Notes: generated by a model not told the origin, from the letters alone. A stretch of 64,000 nucleotides of DNA from Chrysomallon squamiferum (GCA_012295275.1 CM022669.1:11686949-11750948); one strand, 5' to 3'. Positions 13,040 to 33,336 are shown, counted from the stretch's first letter. Made by a program: numbers and translations.

Positions 13040-13740
13040 AAGCATATCTATATACTCTGAAGATTCTTATCTAAATATACCTACATTCATTGAAGATTCG
13101 AATCTAAACATTTCTGTACTCACTGAAGATTCGCATCTAAGCGTGCCTATACTCACTGAAGATTCGCATCTAAGCGTGCCTATACTCACTGAAGATTCGC
13201 ATCTAAGCGTGCCTATACTTACTGAAGTTTCGCGTCTAAGCGTGCCTATACTTACTGAAGATTCGCATCTAAGCGTGCCTATACTTACTAAAGATTCGTA
13301 TCTAAGCGTGCCTATACTCACTGAAGATTCGCATCTAAGCGTGCCTATACTCACTGAAGATTCGCATCTAAGCGTGCCTATACTCACTGAAGATTCGCAT
13401 CTAAGCGTGCCTATACTCACTGAAGATTCGCATCTAAGCGTGCCTATACTCACTGAAGATTCGCATCTAAGCGTGCCTATACTCACTGAAGATTCGCATC
13501 TAAGCGTGCCTATACTCACTGAAGATTCGCGTCTAAGCGTGCCTATACTCACTGAAGATTCGCGTCTAAGCGTGCCTATACTTACTGAAGATTCGCGTCT
13601 AAGCGTGCCTATACTTACTGAAGATTCGCATCTAAGCGTGCCTATACTCACTGAAGATTCGCATCTAAGCGTGCCTATACTTACTGAAGATTCGCATCTA
13701 AGAGTACCTATACTCACTGAAGTTTCTTATCTAAACATAA
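13040..13740 (+). repeat. 33-bp minisatellite, about 20 copies, open on both strands
   Basis: The unit is 33 bp (for example tcactgaagattcgcatc then taagcgtgcctatac). It is repeated head to tail about 20 times, with the central 15-16 copies nearly identical and the outer copies diverged. Because 33 is a multiple of 3 and the unit lacks stops, it translates as an 11-residue repeat on the plus strand (VPILTEDSHLS, stop at 13764-13766) and as another 11-residue repeat on the minus strand (SIGTLRCESSV). Variants are mostly transitions in the same few positions (H/R at one site, CTC/CTT). There is no in-frame ATG at the start on the plus strand, and a frameshift separates the oldest left-hand units. 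I treat it as a repeat; expression is not shown. Confidence 0.85.
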
Positions 13741-14799
13741 CACTTGAATCTAAGATTCACATGTAAACTGGATACACAATGCAGAAGACTGCCTTGCAGC
13801 TGAAGATAGTGTTAATTTAATAGTTAAATAAAAGGATGCCATTTTTATTTATTTTTTTTATTTTTATTTTTTTACCAGTATCTGTAAGAATATTGGTCAT
13901 TTGTTTCTTAGAATAAATAAATAAAGAAAGAAGGAAAGAAAAAGAAAAAAAAGAAAGAAACTGAAAGAGAAAGAGCAATGTTTAAAGATTTTCACTATAT
14001 CTATAACATGTGGAGATCTTCCTTATCATTCTCACTCTTCTTCACTTGAATATTATCAATATAATAAAACAACAACAATAATAAAACTAATAATAACATT
14101 AAACAAACAAACAGACAAAGAAACAAACAAACAAAAATAAAATAAAATAAAATAAACAAACAATCAAACAAACAAACAAATAAACAAATCTAAAAGAGTC
14201 TTAAGCTATTAGTTCCACGTAATTGAATTCAGTCATCCTCTCGTCTACGCTGTTTCCTTTTGTGCTTTCTGCAAAATTCAGTCCAGTAGGCCAAGCAAAA
14301 CAAGCGAACCCCGCAACCAATCGCACCGCAATTTAAAGCCAATTCATTTCTAAAACAATTTGTTTCTTTAAATCTCAGACAGGACGTTTTATATGAATGA
14401 CTGACCTGTTTGGACATAAATAAGGATATCTCAAAATTTGAAAGAAAAACTCGAGTGCGAGATGTCTTCAAACTCCCTTCTTGTGGCTCCTTTTCCTATT
14501 TGCGGGACGTAATTTAGTGCGAGAGGAATGACAAAAATGACTTTTCTGTAATGCATTGCCGGCAATAGATGGAACGCCGCTCGAATGTCGACGTTTCCAA
14601 CGGTTTTTCTCGGTGATCGTTTCTAAATTATATATAACAACAAGGCGACAAGAAACGAAATAACATTTTTCATGACGGGTTGTAAGAATAAACTAATTTG
14701 TTCTGGATGATGAGGTCAAACGTGTCATCTCTCTGGTATTAAGTGTTAACTAGAACCATTTTCAATTTTACTACACCATTACCATTATTATTATTATTA

Positions 14800-14845
<46 letters not shown>

Positions 14846-15475
14846 ATTAGCAGTAACAGTAGTAGTAGTAGTTGCAGCAGCAGCAGCAGCCGCTGCAGTA
14901 GTAATAGTAGTGGTAGTAGTAATAGTAGTAGCAGTAGTAGTGGTAATAGTACTAATAATATTACTCGTTGTTGTGGTTGTTTATCACATTGTCTTATCTG
15001 TGGTAGTAGCTGTTGTAACTGCAGTAGCATTAACAGCAGAGCAGTAGAAGAAGTAATAATAATATTCATATTCGTATTTAGTTTAATTTCATGTATCTAT
15101 ACAATTAAATAAATAAAACATTGTTGAATATTTACTAGAAACAAATAATTATTAACTTAAAAGTTAATGAAGTCGGCGAATGAAGTTATTAAAGTCATTT
15201 TGATTCTGTATGCCCATGGTTTTGTGTTAAAAGATTAAATAAGATTTTACTTTCATCTTGGTTTGTTTTCTACTTCTCTATTACTCTTTCTTTTCTTTTC
15301 TTTTATTTACTTATTTGTATAAAAAAAAGATCAATCATTATTTGAAAAAACGAATTTCATTCAAAAGCAAAGAATCGTGTGAGTATAATTGTAAATATAA
15401 AATTCATCTTCTTAGCTGTTGTTAAAATGTTTCCTATTTATTTAAATATAAATAAAACTAATTATTTTCTTCCTT

Positions 15476-15517
<42 letters not shown>

Positions 15518-15563
15518 CTTTTTTACCTCTTCACATTTAACAGTTTTTTTAAAGAACGAAAAA

Positions 15564-15617
<54 letters not shown>

Positions 15618-15725
15618 TTTAGACATATGGAATAAATAAGTCTTAATCTTTGCCTAGTATACTGATAACTGAATCTAATTATCACCGGACATCTCTACAG
15701 GCGTGTCCGCGAATACGTAGACTGC
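13741..15725. other. AT-rich DNA with microsatellites, no gene seen
   Basis: Contains (AAAC)n/(AAAT)n stretches about 14100-14190, (ATT)n about 14782-14845, an AGT/AGC-type trinucleotide array about 14860-15065, poly-T about 15479-15520 and (ATT)n about 15566-15617. Apparent Leu/Ile-rich frames over these are repeat translations. The segment 14220-14640 is less AT-rich but unassigned. Confidence 0.5.
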
Positions 15726-15775
15726 TTGCAACACACGCCTTGCTCGTTAGCTCCCTTCGCTCAACGCCAAAGCAC

Positions 15776-16027
15776 GATGGTTACTGTAAATATTTGTAAT
15801 GGCGTCGGCTCTTTAAATCTCTCAGACGAACAGCTCCGTCTAATGATTTTTCATGTTTCCAATGTGGAAAGCCTGTTTGAGACATCAACGATAGAAAACT
15901 TTGAGTCTGGACCAAATATTTACCTACAAATAAAGCAAAAACTCCAATATTTTCTAGGTCTAGTCATGAAACGATCGCAGATTAAGGAACGAAATGTTAT
16001 GTTGTCTTTTTTTTCCTTGCTTTTTTG
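15776..16027 (+). CDS. Orphan open frame of unknown function
   Basis: An ATG at about 15777 (an upstream in-frame ATG is at 15726) opens a frame to a stop at 16028, about 84 codons, beginning MVTVNICNGVGSLNLSDEQL. Composition is ordinary and not repeat-derived, with a balanced mix of polar and hydrophobic residues, unlike most frames in this window. The C-terminal Ser-Phe-Leu-rich tail runs into a T-rich tract and may be intronic. No domain recognised and no Kozak or splice evidence strong enough to decide. It could be a first exon, a pseudogene fragment or chance. Confidence 0.2.
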
Positions 16028-16735
16028 ATATTTGAAATAATTTTTTTTATTTATTTATTTTTTTTCACCAGTTTGTGAATTGTTAACGTCCATGAGAATG
16101 ATCAATACAAACTTTGATAATTACGTTTTAATGCTTGAATGGAAAAAAAATGATATTTAATTTTAATTTTTTTTTTTTTTTTAATATTTCTCGGACAAAA
16201 TTGTCTTTTACGAGCATTATCCGTGACATGCATCTATCTGTCCCATATTCCTCTTGTCAAAACATGCAGAAAGACTCGCATACGTGCATGTCTATAAGTA
16301 TTCCAAAGCGCCTCTGTTTCTGGTCCCACAAGGTGTCATTTGTCTCCTCTGACACCTGTTCATAATGTCACATGTCTTTCAGTGTTACCGGTTCCTTGTA
16401 AACCCACTTTTTATTTGTTGTTTACGGCCGCGACAACAACGACCTCCTTAGCGAGATTTTAATTCTGAGTGACCTTGCAACCCTCGTTCTGAAGTCCTCG
16501 CCTGTCTCTCTGAGGTCATGTGCGAGGCTGAGCAGTCCAAATAGAACTCTTTAGAAAGGATAAATGATGCAGTATGAAATGTTAATGTTTAGGGAGTTCA
16601 TCTTTTTATTTTTTATTTTTATTTTTTTATTTTATCAAATTTCAGTTTTCGTCGGGATCGAGTAACAATCTTAGTGCTAGTGAAGGTTATACAATAACAA
16701 AAATGGCTTGTTGAGTATCCTTTCCTTCTGAGAGC
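16028..16735. other. Unassigned interval upstream of the duplicated region
   Basis: T-rich tracts, then a less AT-rich stretch 16200-16560. No supported gene or element. Confidence 0.35.
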
Positions 16736-16759
16736 GAGGCTGAAAGGATTTTATAACCA

Positions 16760-17105
16760 GAGTGTATTTTCCAAACATACCTAGTCAATTTTACTCGATT
16801 AACGAAAATCTCGATTTCATGCCTGGCCATTTATCACCATGTGGTTAATGCTTAGTAAAAGACACACATTCCACATCACATAATAGGATCTGTTTCGTTT
16901 TTTGTTTTTTTATAATCAACGCTAACTAAATAATTTTTAACAATCTTTAAATCTCCTGTTAAACCTCTGCAGAAAGGTTTTGCTGTGGTTTTATTTCTGT
17001 CGGTAATTTGTGACAATACGTTCTGCATATATTTCAGTATACTGCTTCATGAAATATATAAATGAATCATAAACAAAGCTATAACTCTATTTGTTTTCTC
17101 AAATC
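16760..17105 (-). other. 3' flank of gene A, shared with gene D
   Basis: The stretch with core atttatcaccatgtggttaa (about 16829-16848, within about 16780-16900) is homologous to 54535-54650 downstream of gene D. Genes B and C have a different 3' flank (28040-28380 and 40780-41130). This is the left edge of the duplicated unit as far as can be seen. Confidence 0.65.
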
Positions 17106-17179
17106 TTTATTTATTGACTTTCGTTTTTTGAATTAAATAAATAAAAGAAAATCACAGTATCAAAGGAAGCAAGCGAATG

Positions 17180-24920
<7,741 letters not shown>

Positions 24921-24955
24921 GACCGGTAATCGAGAAGTATTCTGAGCCAAACTGC

Positions 24956-24967
24956 CAATTATATACT
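24956..24967 (-). promoter_or_regulatory. TATA-like motif upstream of exon 1, copy A
   Basis: On the minus strand gtatataattgg lies about 35-45 nt upstream of the start codon and is conserved in all copies (B about 38003-38013, C about 50153-50163, D about 62096-62106). An acceptor-like ttggctcag sits between it and the ATG, so exon 1 might instead be preceded by a non-coding exon. Confidence 0.4.
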
Positions 24968-25176
24968 ATATTAATGAATAATAGAAAGAGTACTAATAAC
25001 ACTAAAATATATACACGTATGAAATATTAGCATAAAATGAAAAACAATACTGGAACAAAATAATAATAATAATTAAAAAAAAATAACAACACCTGTACGA
25101 ATCTAATGCTTGTTATTACTGATAAAAAAATAAAAATAAAAAAAATAAAATAAAATAAAAGTAGTTAAAACGTCAT

Positions 25177-25242
25177 ACCTAAGACAAAAACGAACGACAG
25201 CCTCCAGTTATTCGTCAGTGCGGAGTGTCTGTTCAACTGGCG
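25177..25242 (-). promoter_or_regulatory. Conserved upstream block, possible 5' non-coding exon (copy A)
   Basis: The sequence around cagtgcggagtgtctgttca is conserved about 250-300 bp upstream of every start codon (B about 38219-38275, C about 50358-50402, D about 62348-62378). On the minus strand it ends in cttag then GTATGA in A and GTATGC in C, a fair donor. In B the GT is ATATGC and in D it is not retained. It is either a promoter element or a 5' UTR exon lost in some copies. In D it is interrupted by a (GT)n run. Confidence 0.4.
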
Positions 25243-25479
25243 TTTTGTTTTTTTGTGTTTTTTATTGATTCTAACTTAAATCGGTTACGTAACCATCCAA
25301 ATGGGTATTTCATTATTATACGTTTCGACGAATTTCTATTCATTTGTAATAGTTTATAAAGCTTTTGTTAGCGTTGGTATTTCAATATTGTATGTTTTGT
25401 CTACTATTCGTTTGTGCCGTGACAGTTTCTAATGCTTTTGTTAGCAAAATGATTAGATTTTTTTTACTTATTATTCACG

Positions 25480-26165
25480 GCTATAGAGGGGTAAAAGTCA
25501 ATACAAAAAGAAATTAAAAAAACACCTAAAATAATGATTTTCAGTAAAGGGAGAAAACTCCGTGATTATATATTTAAATTCGATGGAAAAGTTATAAACA
25601 TAGTTGATAAATATAACTATCTGGGCAAACACTTCGAAAGAAACGGTCTTCTGAGTTACAATGTAAGACAACTCAATACCAAACCAATGAAAGCTATGAA
25701 CATCCTAACAGATGAAAGTCGTCAGAATAATTTCTACATCGACTTTATATCTGACTTAATTGACAAACTTGTACAAGGAATTTTATTGTATGGTTGTGAA
25801 ATATGTGATTTTACATATGTAGGATTAATAGGAAGACTCCATATAAAATTCTGTAAATATTTTTTAAAATGTCAATAAAGGTATCCCTGGTTTTCTGATT
25901 TATTCTGAATTCTGTATTTCTATAAAAGAAAGTATGATAACCTTTTGGGTGAATCTAATTTGTAAAAGACAAAACAAGAATTCCTCTCTGCTATATTATT
26001 AAATTCATGTTAACGATTCCCCTTGGAACAAATTTCTGAAAAAAAAAAAAAAAAAAAAAAAAAGATTTTGAGATTGAAGATTAACATATATACGAACATT
26101 TCACAATTTTGATAATACTAAATGGTAATATGAAGCGATGTCCAAAATATTGCATGATAAGATTT
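25480..26165 (+). mobile_element. LINE (non-LTR retrotransposon) reverse transcriptase 3' fragment, unit A
   Basis: The plus-strand frame 25534-25880 reads like the post-palm part of a LINE ORF2: MIFSKGRKLRDYIFKF, then DKYNYLGKHF (the YLG.xF motif), then LVQGILLYGCEI (the LLYGCEiW motif). Similarity continues after the stop (ESMITFWVNLICK). No catalytic YxDD or endonuclease remains. It is the least damaged of four copies, one upstream of each gene, and is inactive. The LINE clade cannot be fixed by eye. Confidence 0.8.
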
Positions 26166-26179
26166 ATTCTTTAAAACGT

Positions 26180-26785
26180 TATTAGTGTTTTCTTATGCAC
26201 TTGTGTGTTTTATTATGTTTTTTTTTGTTTAACTTGAATATACTTCAGTGACAGTAACATGTTTTAATTAATGTTTATTTATTTAGTGTCGTTCATGTTT
26301 GAGTGTTTTATCATATTTATTGTTTATCCATTCTGATTGTACCAGGTTTTAATTACTGTTTATTTAATCATTGTCGTTCATGTTCGAATGTTTCATTGTG
26401 TTTCTCGTTTAACTTGAATATACTCTTTTTGTCACTATGACAGTACCAATTTTAGTTAATTATTTTCGTTCATGTTCGAATGTTTCATTGTGTTTCTCGT
26501 TTAACTTGAATATACTCTTTTTGTCACTATGACAGTACCAATTTTAGTTAATTATTTTCGTTCATGTTCGAATGTTTCATTGTGTTTCTCGTTTAACTTG
26601 AATATACTCTTTTTGTCACTATGACAGTACCAATTTTAGTTAATTATTTTCGTTCATGTTCGAATGTTTCATTGTGTTTCTTGTTTAACTTGAATATACT
26701 AAATCTGCCATTGTGGCAGTACCAAGTTTTAATTAATATTTACTTAATTAATGTGGTTCATGTTTGAGCCTTTTATTGTCTTTTA
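26180..26785 (+). repeat. Tandem repeat with 92-bp unit downstream of the LINE fragment
   Basis: Units begin at about 26467, 26559 and 26651 (spacing exactly 92 bp, nearly identical), with diverged units on both sides. The core is cgttcatgttcgaatgtttc, with tttaacttgaatatact further on. Related, more diverged arrays follow the LINE fragment in the other units at 39060-39690, 51360-52030 and 63640-63900. Confidence 0.85.
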
Positions 26786-27069
26786 TTAACAGTGAAAGTG
26801 CAAGGTAGATATGAATATTTACACACTGTTGAAATAGTAAAGAACACAGAATCAAAGGAGAACAAAAATCCATGTTTTTATTATTTATTAAGAATGAAAT
26901 AAATGAACTCTGAAAAGAAAATAGGAAATGCAAATCACTTGAATTACCTTTTTATTATTATTTTTGTTTATAATTATAATTTTTATTTTGGTAAATTAGC
27001 ATAACATTCTGAGGTTGGTGAGTGTGCTAGTGGACGTTAGGATTGCTACTCTAGGGCTATAGTAGCAGA

Positions 27070-27127
27070 CATTTCAGAAAAAGGAATGTTGGCCTGTATT
27101 ATTATTATTATTATTATATTGTTGTAA

Positions 27128-27172
<45 letters not shown>

Positions 27173-27175
27173 GTG
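27070..27175. repeat. (ATT)n microsatellites in the A/B spacer
   Basis: Two ATT runs, at about 27099-27117 and 27131-27170. Confidence 0.85.
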
Positions 27176-27239
27176 TGGCTGTTATTGTGCTGGTTGTTAT
27201 TGTGCTGGTTATATGAAATCTATTAAAAGTAATAGTTGT

Positions 27240-27887
27240 CTACGAGGTTAAGAAATATAATTATTTTGGTTTAGAATTAAATATATATAATATATTTATT
27301 TATTTCCACTTTACCTCTTTATACATGGAGTCATGACGTCATACGGTACGTAGAACCCAGCTGTATTTTTCAGTAGAATAAACTTAGTTTGTTTTGTTCG
27401 CATTTACATCATATCCACATGTATATGACGTCAGATATTTTAAACCTGTACTGTTTTGTAGTTACGCTATACTACTTATAATATTAATACTGGAGCCAAG
27501 AAGAGAAACAAACAAACAAACAAAATAAATAAATAAAATATACATTATACAGTGTTTTAAAGAATTATTATTTTTATTTAATTTTTTATATCAATATATA
27601 TATATATATATATATAAGGTTTTTTGACAATAAAATTATTTCTATTAACAGCATGTATCTAATTTCAGCATCGACATTTCCTCTATAATTTCATTATTTA
27701 TATCTGAGGTCTGCATATTTATACAGTAACTTCTCAGAAACATGCATCAATCTTATACAAAAAAGAAACATAAATAATAAAAAATAATGGGTTTTGATAT
27801 TTAAAAAGAAAGAAAAAAAAACTTAAAAAAACAAACAAATTAAAGAAACTAATTAAAATAAAACCCCTAAAAAATTATAATAAACAA

Positions 27888-27940
<53 letters not shown>

Positions 27941-27984
27941 TATTATGATTACTGTTTTCATGGTGGCCAGATTTGAAGCGCGCG

Positions 27985-27985
<1 letters not shown>
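27240..27985 (+). pseudogene. Inverted fragment of CAP gene intron 1 with exon 2 remnant (A/B spacer)
   Basis: Plus-strand copy of the gene's intron-1 sequence, that is, the reverse complement of about 23555-24490. It includes the two TGACGTCA palindromes (27334-27341 and 27426-27433), the ggagccaagaa segment, and a decayed microexon 2 (ggccagatttgaagcg, about 27964-27979) with no usable acceptor. It breaks off at a GC/CA microsatellite. No coding exon survives. It faces gene A head to head across the LINE fragment. Confidence 0.75.

Positions 27986-28044
<59 letters not shown>
27889..28044. repeat. (AT)n and (GC)n(AC)n microsatellites
   Basis: AT run about 27896-27937, then alternating purine-pyrimidine GC/CA repeats about 27978-28044. 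The latter marks the breakpoint of the inverted fragment. Confidence 0.9.
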
Positions 28045-28048
<4 letters not shown>

Positions 28049-28400
28049 CTTTTTTTATTAAGACTACATAGCAAATGAAACAAAATATGTCTCCATTTTT
28101 CTGTGAAAGAAACATGACTGCTGTTTATTGATATAGCTATATAGATGTCAAGGTTTTCCCTGCTTTAGGCAAGAAAATTGTTTGACGTATGGTTGTCAAC
28201 ATTGGCGAAAGACACGCTATCTTATATTGCCTAATTCAATCCATATTTACTTTATTCTCATCATCAATCAAATGAGAAGAAGCAACTGGAAAAGATACAG
28301 ATTTAGCAGTACTTCTATTTTAAGCTTCTTTCGTTGTTGTCATTGTTGAAGTATTAACAATCCTAAAATCTCGTTAAAGTTCTGCAGAAAGGTTTTGGTA
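28045..28400. other. 3' flank shared by units B and C
   Basis: The sequence around gtctccatttttctgtgaaag to cgctatcttatattgcctaa is nearly identical to 40775-41110. A shorter related piece is at 53580-53720 beyond the C/D spacer. It is absent downstream of gene A. No gene content. Confidence 0.6.
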
Positions 28401-28621
28401 TGATTTTATTTTTGTCAGTAGTTTGTGACAATACGTTCTGCATATATTTCAGTATACTGCTTCATGAAATATATAAATGAATTATACACAAAGCTTTAAC
28501 TTTTTTTTTTTTTTTTTTTTTTTTTTTCAAATCTTTATAGTGATTTCCGTTTTGAATTTGAAATAATGTAATGTTTATTGGACTTCACAAAAGAAAATCA
28601 GAATATCAAAGAAAGCGGATG

Positions 28622-28868
28622 TTAACAACGACCACAGGTTTGCGGACAGGACCGTTTAATAAATGGAAGTATGCAATAACTAATGCCCCAGACCTGACAG
28701 AGTTTAAGTTCGGATTTTGTACAATCAACTGAAACACAAAGAAAACATTAATTATTTAACCGTTGCAGGATGCCAGCGTTTAGTCAATAAATGCATAACA
28801 CTGTTTAAGTTGTTCAAATATCTGTGTGAATTTTCAGTTTTTAATCCTTTTGTTGTTGCTTTGTTGGT

Positions 28869-28901
<33 letters not shown>

Positions 28902-31179
28902 GTTCGAGTGAAAATAACACACATACATAACGATTTGATCTGTCCGACACTGATGTAAGATCGGGTTGTTATATAAACATTAGGCTTCATTTGTTTTTTT
29001 TATTTTTGTTCTGTGTTTATGTTAATATAGCGTACATTATAATATAGTGAAATATTTATTTATTTATTTATTTATTTATTATAAACTTACTTCATTGTTC
29101 TATAATTTCTTGTCAAATATTACTGATCTTTACACATTAACTTAAAACAAAAAAGGTATTTACTGAGACTTACGTTCACATTCGCAGGTATTCATATTCA
29201 GTGTTTCAGACCTTCTGCAAACCGTCCGATTACAACGAAATGCATCTTAAATGAATCATGTATGAATAAATGAAATTTTAAAGTCAGCGTAAAGCACACG
29301 GGCTGTTAGTTGTCAAACAGAGATACCTCATTAAATATGCAGTCGTACCTCTAACTTACGAGTTTTTCGAGTTACGAGCAGTTGCCCGGCGATTTTGTGC
29401 TTTGAGTTGCGAGCCAGAATCCGAGTTACGAGCGAGCTTCAGATACACCGCCGCTGGTTGGCGCAACGAGCAATAGAATATCCGGCCAGCATCGCGCGTC
29501 TCACTCGTTTACTTCACACAGTTACCTCGGCGCGGAAACATCTCTGCTGTGTTGTGCATGCGTTTTGTGCAGTAATTTGCCAAATTTCTTTTTTCTGACG
29601 AAAGATCCTAAGAAAGTGAGTGCAAAGGACAGTGCTGAGAAGAAGAAGCGGATGATGTCCACTGAATTAAAGCATGAATTCATAGAAAGACGTGAGCGAA
29701 ATGTGCATGTACCCGACTTGGCTAGGCAGTATCAGCGTACTACTTCTACCATATGGAAGCTGAAGGAGTCGATAAAGGCTGCAACTCCAGCCAAAGGCGA
29801 TAAACTAATTTGTCTGATCTCAAAGATAAATCAACTTTAAAAAACCAATATATTTCTTTACATTCTCTTTTATTTTGTTCTTTATATAATATTTGTCATT
29901 TGTTAATACATTTAAAAATATGTGACAAAAAAGTGGGGTGGTTTTTGGTGGCATGAACGGATTAACGGTATTTCAATTAAAATCTGTTGGGAAAATTGAT
30001 TTGATATACGAGCAAATTGAGATACGAGCTCGGTCACGGAACGAATTAAACTCGCAAGTCAAGGTACCACTGTATTTGGAAAGTTGTTTAAAACTAGTTG
30101 CCTAGGATATTAAATACTGACAAATAAAAAGAATAATAAATAAAACATTTTGGACCTTATGTTGTGGGAATATACCTCAGTGATTACAGTGTTATTTGCT
30201 AAGACTGATGTCTCGCAGGGTGAGTCTTCTGCCGAGCTTGTTTAGCGTTTTCATGGACGAGGTTCCCTGACTACGGAAAGACATTTGATAACCGTAGCCC
30301 AAGGAACTGAGCTAAAGGATTTAATGTCAAAATGTGTCGATGTCTCGCTCAATATTAAATGTTTTCCACTTATTAAAATGGTTATCTTCGTACACTTTGA
30401 TCATTATTACTCAATAATTAACATTATTATTGTTATTGCTGTTAGTGGTGGTGGTGGTGGTGGCGGTAGTGGTGGCGGTAGTGGTGGTGGTGGTTATGCT
30501 GGTGACGCTGCTTCTGTTTTTGTTATTGTCTAACTGTTTTTAATATTCACCACTGAATAATAATAAACATGTTCACTTACCTAACTCACAGCTGTCGCCG
30601 TAAAAGTAATCAGATTTACAGTCACACCTGCATGTTTCAATATTTAATACTCCGACGTGGTAACACAGTCTGCTATTACAGTCTTCATATAAATAAATAA
30701 GTAAATAAAAATAGGAATAGTAATAATAATTTATTATTATTATTATACTGCTATTACTACTGCCAATGTTATTTCTGTTTGCTGCTGTTAAAACAATAAG
30801 GATTAATATTTGTATTACCATCATCACTACTACTACTACTACCACCACCACCACTATCACTACATCTACTACACCTACCACCAAAACGACACTACAACTA
30901 TATACAACCACTACGATTAGTTCTACCATTACTACTGCTGCTAAATCAAGGACTAACACATTACTACTGCTGCTAAATCAAGGACTAACACATTACTACT
31001 GCTGCTAAATCAAGGACTAACACATTACTACTGCTGCTAAATCAAGGACTAACACATTGCTACTTCTGCTGTTAACTCAAGGACTAACACATTGCTACTG
31101 CTGCTAAATCAAGTATTAAGATATTACTACTGCCACAACCACCACTAGTACTACTACTAGTATTACTGCTGCTGCTACT

Positions 31180-31219
<40 letters not shown>

Positions 31220-33256
31220 ATACTAATACTATTATCACAAATACGGTACTACTACGAAAACGAGACTACGGTATACAAATACTACTATTATCAGTACTGC
31301 TGCTGCTAAAACAATTGATTAACACTTCCATTACTATCAAAATCACCACTGCTACTACTACTGCTACTGCTACTTACCATTACCACCACTACGGTACTAT
31401 TACATATACCACCGAAACACAACTACCATTATTATTAATTTTGCTGCTTATAATAAGGATTAATACTTGTATTACCGTCACCACTACCACCACACTAATA
31501 CTACTGCTACCATCAACAGTAATAAAACTACTGATAAATTATTGCTCCTGCTAAAACAAGGATTAAAACTGTTATTACCTCCATGCTACTACATCTACAA
31601 GTACTACAACAGCTACTGCTTCTAAAAGGAAGACCGCCATTACTTCTACTATTACTACTACTGAAATTATTACTGTTATTATTATTATTATTATTATTGT
31701 TATTGTTATTATTATTACTGTTATTATTATTATTATTGTTATTGTTATTATTGTTATTACTGTTATTATTATTATTATTGTTATTGTTATTATTATTATT
31801 ATTATTATTGTTAATATTATTATTGTTGTTATTATTATTATTAGATAAATGATAAATATTTGTTATTCTATATTCAGTATTAGTGCACTTCGTTATTTTA
31901 TGACAATGTACTGTGTTCAAAATGTACAGTTTTAGATTAGCACCTGCATGTCTAATATATGTTATAAACATCAATAAATATTCTTACTGCAAAGTTTATC
32001 AGAACACGAATTCGGGCAAGCCCCACACGTCTTGCCTATTGTGTATGGGTGACCCAAGTCTCCAATTAATCTGAAAAATAGTTTTAAAAAATCAAAACAA
32101 CAAAAAAAACAGTAGTTATTTCTTAAAATATTGTATCATGATACTTCTTTTCATAACACTGATGATTCTTACTGGAGTAGAGACTAAATTTCACAGTGTA
32201 GATTATGATGTTGTTTTTTGACAGGATCAGATACTGTACATCTCAGAATGCAGAGTAAGATGATGATTTTTGACTGTATTAAGTACTGTAAATCTCACAG
32301 TGCTCATAATGATGATAATTGTGAATGGATTAAATACTGTAAATATTAAGGTTTTTAAGTTTCCTTTACCAACGACTTCATTTAGCAATTCCTGTCTGTG
32401 AGAGATTTCAAGTAAATTATTTATCTATTTATAATATCATTATCGGAACAGCATTATAAAAAAATTCATACGTAAGTAAATATAAAAATTAAAGTCTTGA
32501 ATATACATGTACATATGTATCTATATATTTCAACATTCTGTTATTGATTCAATACCAGAATTTAATTTCATTTAATAATAATAATAAGAATAATAATAAT
32601 AGCAGTTGTAGTAGTAGTAAATAAGTCAATACATAATAATAATAATAACAATAATAATAATAATAATGACAAAAACAACAGTAATAAGGTAATTGATTTT
32701 CAGTGAGAAATATTTAATATAAAAATTAAAGTCTTGAATATACATGTACATATGTCTCTATATATTTCAACATTCTGTTATTGATTCAATAGCAGAATGT
32801 AATTTCATTTAATAATAACAATAATAATAGCAATAATAATAATAAATAATAATAATAATAGAAGTTCTAGTAGTAGTAAATAAATAAATAATAATAGTAA
32901 TAATTATGACAAAAACAACAGTAATAAGGTCATTGATTTTCAGTGAGAAATATTGATTTAATAAATTAAAATGGGTTAGTCTGTCGACTGAATTACCGAA
33001 ATTAAAATCAAACTCACCCTGGTGCATAGTTGCATACAAAGGTATGCCTGAATTCACCCTTTCTGCAAACGGCGTATCCGCAGCCAATTCTAGACGTTTC
33101 TCCAAACACAAGCTATTTTTCAAATTAACTCGACATAACTTTATACCTCATTCTCTCTGTATTACTATACACATCTTGCATATATATATATATATATATA
33201 CATACATACATATATATATATATATTCAACCACATATACATACGTGCATACATACA

Positions 33257-33336
<80 letters not shown>

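Noticed and set aside
13040-13740. CRISPR-like array
   Set aside because: Units are directly adjacent with no unique spacers, and the surrounding DNA is animal nuclear sequence; it is a minisatellite.
31528-31974. Poly-Asn frame, and poly-Leu frame on the opposite strand
   Set aside because: Translation of ATT/GTT triplet arrays in intron 7; only its end overlaps sequence near exon 7 and in the wrong frame.
32809-33123. Minus-strand frame overlapping exon 6 of copy B
   Set aside because: It reads exon 6 in the wrong frame; the correct frame gives the CAP signature RIGCGYAVC...FVCNYAPG.
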